Positions 56,191 to 64,000 of a stretch of 64,000 nucleotides of DNA are shown piece by piece. Each line of letters begins with the position of its first letter. Within the stretch, counting starts at the first letter, position 1. Under the pieces are notes generated by a model, which was given only the letters and a program-made list of their open reading frames with translations, searched no databases and was not told the origin of the DNA. The stretch comes from Valencia hispanica (taxonomy: Eukaryota > Chordata > Actinopteri > Cyprinodontiformes > Valenciidae), in contig OY747716.1 of assembly GCA_963556495.2 (NCBI GenBank), positions 48,076,318 to 48,140,317 of the forward strand, given 5' to 3'. Position numbers and translations under genes: made by a program.

Positions 56191-56892
56191 GCTGGGTATT
56201 GATTTAAAATGTCAAGATTCCGATTCTGAAGATTTAGAGTCGATCATTACTGGTTCATGTCATAATCTTCTTCAGGAACACGTTGGCGAGACACCATAAC
56301 GTTGTTTTCAACAACAGAATATGGGCACAAATGAAGTCTGCCATCGCCTCAGTTATTTTAAGAGAATGTGCAGAATTAGCTGGTAGTTGTAGCGTTTGCT
56401 TGAAGTGTCGCTTGTTGCGGCCCGATGGAGGGCTCGGACATGAGATTTTGTGTTTCCTCAATACTTCACCTCCATTTAACACGCCTTGCAAATCGCTTTG
56501 CTTCTGTCAAGCTCATCTTTCTGTTTGTCTGTTCTGAAACCTAAAATGTTGCCGGATCGCAGCCTGGCGCGGGCGTTTTTCAAAGCCAGCGCTAGGCTAA
56601 CGGTACCGCTAGTGTCAGACGCCATGTTGTTGTTTACATTTCTTCATGCCTGAATTCAATGACGCGACAGAGGGTGGGATTAAAGTTCACAGAGAAAAAC
56701 TGTATTGACGTTTTAACAGCTACGCCTCAAAATGCCTGCCTGGTCTTATTTGTCCTACTTTTGCTGTAAAAAGGGCAAACGTCGTTGAAGAGGTAAATTG
56801 ATCTTTGGACGTACGAATTGATCTTTAAGGAAATCTTATAAGAATCGATTTTGAATCAGAGAATCGATTCTTTCAACACAGGACTAGTTCTG
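56191..56892. mobile_element. Probable hAT-like element
   Basis: The left end 'agagctgggtattgattt' (56189) and a right end rich in 'aatcgatt' blocks ending 'caacacaggacta' (56885) resemble a hAT group with GATTCGAT-type subterminal repeats. No target duplication is visible, so the limits are tentative. Confidence 0.4.
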
Positions 56893-57361
56893 GAGATCCG
56901 TTTTTATTTCTTTTACCAACCTGGTCACCCCCGTTATTTTAATTTGACAGAAATACAGCGAACACTCCCCGGTTTCTTGGGTCTTTCTATAGATCATAAC
57001 TCTATTTACTTTTTTTGCGTTGAGCTCATCTAAAGCATTCAAAGCTGGAATACCTAGCAGCAATACTACTTGACACGCTATTTATTGGCTATTGCAAAGC
57101 AGCCAATCAAGTAGCACCATTTATTTTCCTTGGTGCTGATTGATTGCACCGCCAAGACCATAGATTAGCTAAGTGTTGGCTTCATGACAGTTTCCACTGT
57201 GCATATTAATGCATATTTGGTGTTTCAAGTATTAAAATAAGCAGACGAGGTCCACTGTAGTTAGTTAGGAGGTTTTGGTGTTACTCTGCTGCGAGTCGCT
57301 CTGATTTTCTTGTGTTTCCACTAAAACTAATGGCCCTCCCATCTTTTACCCGTCTCTCCAG

Positions 57362-57523
57362 GTGAGCCCTGGGCTCCAGACTAAGTGTTAGCCATGCTGC
57401 GGCAGTCCGAGCCGACCTCCAGCACCCTGAATCTGGTAGCCAGCGACATGACCACCATCATGGAGCAGCTGAACACTAATGATCTTGACGTTGGTGAAGG
57501 CGATTTCGACACGACGGATGCCG
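57362..57523 (+). CDS. pld1: pld1 first coding exon
   Basis: It follows an acceptor (CTCTCCAG, 57354-57361). There are 32 bases of 5' untranslated sequence, with stops in all useful frames, before ATG 57394. It encodes 43 residues plus one base (phase 1). The donor is CCG|GTACAT. The GTG at 57385 is not a start in a eukaryote. Confidence 0.85.
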
Positions 57524-60500
57524 GTACATGCCTTCGCCTCCCCACATCTCTTTGTGTCTGCCGTCGGGTTTGTAATGGCTTTTGAAATTTCCTTGCAGGG
57601 GACCGGTTGCCCTTCACAGCGGTTTACAAGACGGTGGGTTTAAAGGAGCCCGACGCCATGGTGTTCTTGTCCTCTCCGATCACAGCCAAAATTCTGGAAG
57701 TGGAGCGATATACGTCGAATCCGGATCGCTTCAACAGCTCTACCCAGAGGAGCGTCAATAAGGTGCCCGCATGTTTGTGTTTCACTTTACAGCCAGAGGT
57801 TAGACAGCGTAACCTAGTAGGGGTGTAACGGTACACAAAACTCACGGTTTGGTACGTTTTTGGTACACTTTAATCAAGAAAAATAAATACAAATGTACAT
57901 ATGACATTTATTTTTATTTTATTTTTTAACTTTGATCAGCATTAAACAAAGAACCTTTTTTCCTAAATTCCTTTTATTATATTTGTGAAATTTATTTGAT
58001 TTTATGTTCTATAACTTCAAAGTTGAAATTATGGAACTGACTTGGAGATTTGGTTGGATAAAAACAACGACAAATTAATTAAAAAAAAAACAGTACAAGC
58101 AGACATAGCCAGAGTAGAAAACAATATAACCACTTGGAAAAAAGTCAATGGTGAAGCTTCTGTCCGGAGTATTTGAGGGAGAGAGAGATTTTTTGATTTT
58201 TGTTTTTGCTAAATGCTTTAGAGCCGTAGCAGCTGCAAAAAGTATCTGGGAAGGATTTACTGATAAACCTTTACTGCTCAACGAGATGCATTGGGTACAG
58301 TGTCCAGGTCTGAGATGATGCTCTCATGGGAATCTTTTTAAATTTTTTTTATTAATTAAGCTACCTGGTCAGTGCGTAAAGTTGATAATGTTTGCGCGTC
58401 TGCACCAAGTGGTCTGAGGTGGGAATCTGTCAAAATGACAAATGGCCTTCGGATTTTCCATTACCATTTAGAAAAAAAACAGTCAAATACAGATATTCAG
58501 TTTTAAATCTTCTATATAACTATTGAACAAATTAAACCTTGAACTCTTAAAGATTTAGTCTCCAAGTACCCATTAAAAAATTAAGGAATTGTGTTGGAAA
58601 ATTTTTTTTGGGGATAAGCTTATGAATAACATTTAAAGTTTCCAAGTTTTTTTCCCTTTAAAATTCAGTCTAGTTTACTTGTTTTTCCTTTAACCAAATA
58701 ACCTCATTTTTAAACTATTTTTGGGAGAGAAAAAAAATCCAATGTTTCCTTAAAATCATATGAAAATCAGCAGATAAGACCAGAGCAGATTGAGGGAATG
58801 TCACAAGTTCTCCAGGGAAATCCTGTCCGTTGCCCTTAAAGAGCACAATGAAAGTAAAATGTGTGTTTTACCTTTGGTTAAAGTTTCCAAAACGGCTGCA
58901 GAAATGTTCAAGTTGGTGAGCTAGGTTCAATCTTTAGCGTGTGAATTGACCGGAGCCGCTGTTGTGTGCAGGCGATGCCTGCACTGTATAAGATCGAGCT
59001 GAAACACGGGGAGTTTACGTGGCAGGTGAAGAAGAAGGAGAAGCACTTCATGGAGCTCCACAGAGACCTGAGGGCTTACAAGGCTCTCCGACGGCTCCAT
59101 CTGCCGTCACGAGGGTAACTTCTGTTTCAGTCTTCGCCGTCACTGCTTGAACTTCAACCAGCGACCCTCTGGCCGATGTAAATACTTGTCTTTTTTGCAG
59201 TAATTCCATGAGGAGAAAGACTATGCCTAAGATGGAGAAGGCGCCGATCCCAGACCTCCCCCGGGAAGAAGGGGTGGACCGAGGTGGAGGAGACCGAGTT
59301 TCCAGCCGCAAGGTTCGCCTCCCAGCTGTCATTTCAGCTGATCCATTTTATTATTATATATTTATATATATTTAATATTTATTTGTTTATGGATTGGTGT
59401 CGTGTGTGTTTTTTTGTTTCAGAAACAACTGGAAGATTACTTGAATCACCTGCTGAAGATGCCGATGTACAGGAGCTACCACGCCACAGTAAGGACAGCA
59501 CTATCACCTTAAAAGCTTCTACCAAGTCTTTATTAAAAGCTTTTTTTTAGCTCAAGGGTAAATTTATTGTGACCTTAGACCGTTTTCTTGCCAAACTTTC
59601 TGAGAGAAGTTTTGCAGAAGGCCTTCACCGTGACATTAGAGTTAAAATAACCTGTAATGCTGCTTATTGTCTTCCTGGGATCTTTTTCTGCTTCTTCGGT
59701 TTCCTTTCTTTTGGTACATGACTTAGATGGGTGCTTTAAGCCTAAAAGTATGTTATGTACTGTTTTAGAACAGAGTTTGAAAAAATAACTACAAGTTGCT
59801 TGTTTATTTTAAATTTTCACTAGAAAATAATTGTTTTTTTTATTTTCAGATGGAGTTCATAGATGTTAGCCAGCTGTCCTTCATTCATGATTTAGGACCG
59901 AAAGGCTTGTAAGTTTACTCTCTTTTGAAGAAAACAGCTGTCAGGTCATAATTTTGCATCCAGATCTAAAAATGCATCATTTAAAACAGAGCCGGTACTT
60001 TCTGTGACTTTTGTTTAATGAGAATTAGCCTAAAAATAAGCAGTTTTAGACGAATGTGGATCTACTCCATGGTACTGGTGCTCCTATATTCTGTTATTGT
60101 AACCAGGTTAATAGAGGAAGAAACAGACGCAAGAGATGAAACAAATAGTTGTTCATTCCTTGAAAATCACATTTAAATTCACACAGGCTGTTTATCAGCC
60201 AACGAAAAGACCTGAGCTGGTTTTAAAATTTCTTTCAAAACAAGTGAAAATGTCATAGAAGGGCTCATTAGGGAGTTTCACCGTTCGAAGCGCTTAATGA
60301 GAGTTTCTAGACGGCGCCTCCGACCATCAATCCCCAAATATTTTCAGTGGGATTCAATGCACTAACAATAGTTTTAGGGTGTTCAACATTAGTTTTTTTT
60401 GTCATCACATAACCCTCATGGTTGTTTATTATGTTTAAAATCACTCTCTTGGTGCATAGAAACCTCTGCTGCAATTGTAGAATGTAAGAGGCATTGACTG

Positions 60501-61620
60501 TGGATATTAGCAACGCAAAATATAAACATAAAGCCTTTTTACCTTTAGAGCTGCATGAAAACTGCATTGAATTCCTGTCAGAAATTCAATTGAAAGCCAG
60601 ATTTATATGCAGATTTTGACTTTTTAAAGCTAATTTCCGTTCGACGGTCAAGCAGCCTGTTGGAGTTTAAATCATTTGCCCACGCTAAACGTTTTTCTCT
60701 TTTTTTTTTGCATTTTGAAGGTCTGCTAACAACCTGGTTACAAGCCAACTAAGTTAATATTTATACTTTCTTCACCACTCGTATATATTTTTGATTGCAT
60801 GACGACCTGTGTGGATATTTAGATTAGTTTGGTTTATTTACTGCATATTTTTGTAATTTTGACCTTAATGTACATTACTCTTTTCTTGTGTGAATCTAAA
60901 AGCTTCTGTTACCTGTCACTTTGCTGCTGTTACAGCTGAATTTCCCCTTTTAAAATGGAATAGAATCATCCTTTATCGTCCCACAAAGAGGAAATTCAGC
61001 TGTAACAGTAGCAAAGTGACAGGTAACAGAAGCATTTAGATTCACACAAGTAAAGTAGACAAAAAAACATGATTAGGAATGATATACGTACATTAAGGAC
61101 AAAATTACAAAAGTAAAATACTGTGCAGATATTAAAAATAAAGTGGCATACACTGATATGAATGTGCAACTCAGTAGGATAATTTAAAAACAGTAAAAAA
61201 TGACAGAATGTGCATGTGTAGTTATGCTTTAAAAAGTAAACGTATTATTTACAAGCACTTAGTAGAATATAAACTGTGAAACACAGATGTGCAAATAACA
61301 GCAGCAGAAATAAACTAAATTATAAATAAATAAATTAAGAAAACCTAAGTGGAGAAATGAAAATATATATATTTTTTAGCCGATTATCAAAGAATTTGAA
61401 TATAAATAATGTAGATGATCAACGTTGAAAAAAAAAAAAGGTATAATAAAAAAGTATAATTTTCAATCGGCTGAAGTCTAAACATATTGACTCGTTTTCA
61501 AAGCAGTTTCTTCTTTGATGCTTCCAGGGAAGGAATGGTGCAGAAGCGTTCTGGTGGCCATCGGATTCCCGGTTTGAACTGCTGTGGTCACAGCAAAATG
61601 TGCTACCGCTGGTCCAAACG
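57362..61620 (+). CDS. pld1: Phospholipase D1, 5' coding exons (gene continues past the window)
   Basis: Seven exons join in phase: 57394-57523 (ATG at 57394), 57599-57762, 58972-59114, 59201-59312, 59423-59488, 59850-59908 and 61528-61620. They give 255 codons plus two bases. All introns are GT-AG. PLD1 hydrolyses phosphatidylcholine to phosphatidate and choline on endosomal, Golgi and plasma membranes, under ARF, Rho and PKC control. Seen here: an N-terminal segment [17 protein letters not shown]; a PX lipid-binding domain with [30 protein letters not shown] and the C-terminal [20 protein letters not shown]; then [20 protein letters not shown] leading into a PH domain ([22 protein letters not shown]). 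The N-terminus favours PLD1 over PLD2. Which of the two teleost copies it is cannot be told. The two HKD motifs lie in exons beyond 64000. Confidence 0.93.
57599..57762 (+). CDS. pld1: pld1 second coding exon
   Basis: Acceptor CCTTGCAG, donor AAG|GTGCCC (weak but in phase). It encodes [20 protein letters not shown] through SSTQRSVNK, covering the entry to the PX domain. Intron 1 is only 75 bases. Confidence 0.9.
57818..58345. mobile_element. hAT-type element in pld1 intron 2 (copy B)
   Basis: It starts at TAGGGGTGTAACGGTAC (57818). To about 58150 it is the reverse of the right part of the element at 27.4-28.04 kb. 58280-58340 matches, in reverse, transposase sequence near 7215-7275. The far end is not recognisable. 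Confidence 0.7.
58346..58971. other. Remainder of pld1 intron 2
   Basis: AT-rich intron sequence with no exon-like signal up to the acceptor TGTGTGCAG at 58971. Confidence 0.6.
58972..59114 (+). CDS. pld1: pld1 third coding exon (PX core)
   Basis: Encodes [19 protein letters not shown], then [20 protein letters not shown] and RRLHLPSR. It holds the PX strand and helix with the basic KKK-E-K-H-F segment that contacts phosphoinositides in this family. Donor GG|GTAACT, phase 2. Confidence 0.93.
59201..59312 (+). CDS. pld1: pld1 fourth coding exon (PX loop)
   Basis: Acceptor TTTTTTGCAG. Encodes the variable proline- and charge-rich PX insert ([19 protein letters not shown] to RVSSRK). Intron 3 is 86 bases. 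Confidence 0.88.
59423..59488 (+). CDS. pld1: pld1 fifth coding exon (PX end)
   Basis: Encodes [19 protein letters not shown] and HAT, the conserved C-terminal PX helix. 66 bases, phase 0 at both ends. Donor ACA|GTAAGG. Confidence 0.93.
59850..59908 (+). CDS. pld1: pld1 sixth coding exon (PX-PH linker)
   Basis: Acceptor TATTTTCAG. Encodes [19 protein letters not shown] plus two bases of the next Leu codon. Donor TT|GTAAGT. This block is among the best conserved in PLD1/PLD2. Confidence 0.95.
60810..61130. repeat. Fold-back of two Rex1-like LINE tails in pld1 intron 6
   Basis: The left arm (about 60815-60945) ends 'cagctgaatttccccttt'. The right arm (about 60988-61125) starts 'aggaaattcagctgtaacag' and is its reverse complement over about 130 bases with scattered mismatches. 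The loop is about 45 bases and contains 'ctttatcgtcccacaaag', the Rex1-type 3' end. The structure could form a strong RNA hairpin in the pld1 primary transcript. Confidence 0.8.
61528..61620 (+). CDS. pld1: pld1 seventh coding exon (start of PH domain)
   Basis: Acceptor GCTTCCAG. Encodes [20 protein letters not shown] then [11 protein letters not shown], with the last Arg codon split (phase 2). Donor CG|GTCAGT. The next exon, expected to begin W-L-x-V-K-D, was not found before 64000. Confidence 0.94.
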
Positions 61621-62775
61621 GTCAGTCCAAACACACACACACAGAAGCAAACTTTCTCAACAGGACGTTAAAATAACTCTGCAGGTCGTATGTGAGAGCA
61701 GCAAACAACGGGCGAGTTAATGCCTCAGGTGGTGTCCTTTCCTTCTCCTCTGCAGACAATGCAACCCTTTTCTGTGGCTTAGATTTGTTTTACCTGAACA
61801 CACAGAGACGTGCAACTGGTTTTATTAAATAACCAGAGTTGGAGATGGCAAACAGACCTGCAGTAAACAGTTCCTGGTATATTACTACTACCGCAGAAAC
61901 AGCCTGTTGGAAAATAACTGAGTTTGACTTTTTACTTAATTAAAACACTTCATCTGGTTTAGCTAATCTGATTAACAAACTATCTCTTAAATTGAGTCCA
62001 CACTAACCTAGATATTGAGTAAAACTGTGACTTTTGTGATGAAAAGTAAAACAAATACTCTGGTGTATACTGTATGTGTGAACTGGAGACCTGGAAACTA
62101 TGACCTAAAGACCCGTTTTTAATACTCAAGCTCTGGCTTTCTGTGCTGCTTAATTAAAAAACTTCCTCATAAAGTGGTAAACAAACTCAAAAACCATTAG
62201 CTAACTACTAAACTTTGTGTACAGACACCAGAAACAAACTTCCACACAAACAGACTATAAAATGTCAGAGTAGACCCACATCATCTCCACCTAAACACTG
62301 GAGCACCCCAGGGCTGAGTCCTTAGCCCCGTATTGATCAACATCACATTTTTGGGCCTCCAGATAACCCTGGAACCAACATTGACTATTAATACCATCGG
62401 CCATTATGAAGAAAGAAAAGTAGATATTTTTCTCGCTCAGTGAGGTCAAACTCCCATCCTGGCTCCATGCACCATATACAACAATACAATGAGATTAGGG
62501 GCTCTACTTCAGGTTTGTGGTCAATTTCTTTTTATTAAGCAGGAGGGTTCTGTATCTTGGTGACTTGAAGTAGGACAGATTGGGACCTTATCTATTGTCT
62601 GGTCATTGCTCCAGTCTGACACAGTGAATAAGAACTGAGCCAAAAAGTGAAGCTCTCGGTTGACCGGTCTCTCAACATTCCAACCATCTCCTACCATCAT
62701 GAGATCAGGATAAAAAGAACCAGATCCCAGATATAAGCAGCTGAAATTAGTTTCGGCTACTGGACGTCTGGGCTC
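61621..62775. other. pld1 intron 7, first part
   Basis: No exon is seen. 62291-62345 holds a decayed 'accccagggctgagtcctta' phrase like the P-Q-G-x-V-L-S-P box of a LINE reverse transcriptase, too short to classify. Confidence 0.45.
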
Positions 62776-63375
62776 AAGCTTAGGGCCTTTTTCCACCGAG
62801 CTGTTTCCAGTGCTAGTTCAGTACCAGAGAGCCTGACCTAGCACCGGTTCTTTGTTTTCGCTAAACACCCATTACTTGGTTCCAAACAAGCACTTAACCT
62901 AACACCAACTCCTAACTGGGCCAAGGCTGGTGCTTGCTAAGAACCGCTTTCTACCTCGCCTGTGTGGTGACGCAACCACCAAGGGGTGGGTGGCGGGATT
63001 ACAAAATCTTAGCACAGCGAGGCGAAACACACAACCGCCATTTTCATTCATAACGATGGACGTTACAAAGAACATGTTATGTAGACATCTTTGCAAATCC
63101 AGCAAAGCGTGGAAGCACAACAGCAGCACCTGTACTGACAGGGTGTACACCTCTGTTGTTAAACTCTTTCACTCTTCGCATTCTTCCAGTTTTCTTCTCC
63201 CCGGGGGGGCGTATACAGCTGTGTGGCAATGCTTTAGGTAACAATATAACACAGCACCGACTAGGCCCCATGTCAGTGGAAAAGCAACCGGTTCCTTTAA
63301 AGAACTGGCTAAGCACTAGCTCTGGCACCAGCACCGAACTGGCACCGATTATTTTTTTGGGGGAAATCCCTATTA
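62776..63375. mobile_element. Probable MITE with AGGG...CCCT ends in pld1 intron 7
   Basis: 'gctagttcagtaccagagag' on the left and 'actagctctggcaccagcac' on the right form inverted subterminal blocks with repeated AGTGCTAG/CTAGCACT motifs. Termini AGGGCC (62785) and CCCT (about 63371) are suggestive of a Harbinger-type MITE known from teleosts. No clean target duplication. Confidence 0.45.
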
Positions 63376-64000
63376 GCGAGGTACTGAGGAGCTCAGAGTG
63401 GAGCTGCTGCTCCAGAAAGGAGTCAGTTGAGCTGGTTTGTTGATTTGATCAGGATACCTTGTAGAGCTTTTCCTTTGGATGCACAATGTTATTGCTGAAT
63501 ATTGCAATTGCAGTATTAATTATAGTAGATCCAATTCTTTTCTGATCTTTCTTTTTTCTTCTTATCCATCATTCCAATATCTCCATGATTTTATGTTGGC
63601 TTTAGCATCTTAGCCATTACAAATTTACATCTGGTCTGGGCATCAAGGGCATCTAGAGTTTGAAGGCATGGTGCTTACATACCAAAAGGCCATTGTGGTT
63701 GTGATATTGCAAACTGCGGCTCCGGTTCAACATATTGTGCAGCTCAAGAGAGAACAGGCTGGAGGAAATGCGTGGACATTCTAACCTTAGGAAAGCCCTC
63801 GTAATGCCCAGAATGAGCTGGTGAGTGTTGTTGAGGATAGGGATGTTTAAGTTCCTCTCCTGTTAGCTTTGTGCCCAGATGGTTGGTTGGTTGGTTGGTA
63901 TATTCCCATAGATGGATCTGGTTTGGAGACTTTAGATCCAAGAGAAAAACTTCCATTTTAAGGACACAGATTTTATTGTGGGTGTTCCCTAGACCTTCCC
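63376..64000. other. pld1 intron 7, last part in the window
   Basis: No exon or classified repeat is seen. A short GGTTGGTTGGTTGGT run lies at 63882-63897. Confidence 0.45.

Noticed and set aside
62285..62400. Next pld1 exon or a reverse transcriptase gene
   Set aside because: The text only loosely resembles a LINE P-Q-G box. It lacks the expected W-L-x-V-K-D start of the next PLD1 exon.

Overview
The window reads as nuclear DNA of a ray-finned fish, probably a percomorph. Most of it is intergenic and intronic sequence packed with teleost transposons: hAT-type MITEs with 8-bp target duplications, an L2-clade LINE, Rex1-type LINE tails, a chromodomain Ty3/gypsy element, a tRNA-derived SINE and Tc1 remnants. 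Host coding sequence is short, intron-split and confined to the right end. There are no operons, phage, CRISPR arrays, rRNA genes or convincing tRNA genes.

Right end (57.36-61.62 kb, plus strand): seven consecutive coding exons of a phospholipase D1 orthologue (pld1). They join in phase into 255 complete codons that cover the N-terminus, the PX domain and the start of the PH domain. The HKD catalytic exons lie beyond base 64000. Introns 2 and 6 hold a hAT copy and a fold-back of two LINE tails. Possible untranslated 5' exons with promoter-like motifs lie near 28.7 kb and 4.29 kb, but this link is inference.

Left and middle: a hAT MITE with an exact 8-bp duplication (137-717), an L2-like LINE 3' end split by a hAT MITE (5.25-6.46 kb), an inverted repeat interrupted by a SINE (7.8-8.14 kb), a 4-bp compound microsatellite (8.98-9.53 kb), a 29-bp hairpin-forming tandem array (11.58-12.28 kb), a perfect 12-bp minisatellite (18.12-18.32 kb), and a nearly full-length L2 LINE on the minus strand (19.29 to about 24.0 kb) whose ORF1 keeps an SGNH esterase domain.

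The 25.6-36.3 kb block is a nest of insertions in a degenerate CCAAC-rich tandem array. The youngest layer is a minus-strand sushi-type gypsy element (31383-35186) with a matching 5-bp duplication and near-identical LTRs. Its pol frame is open but fuses the start of the RT region directly to integrase. The base complementarity between its primer site and its LTR suggests self-priming.

Further right are a 2.2-kb inverted repeat (43.95-46.14 kb), a long-TIR element flanked by TA (53.68-54.31 kb) and another hAT MITE with an exact 8-bp duplication (50911-51503). Everything here was read by eye. Family names rest on recognised protein motifs and terminal sequences, not on database searches.
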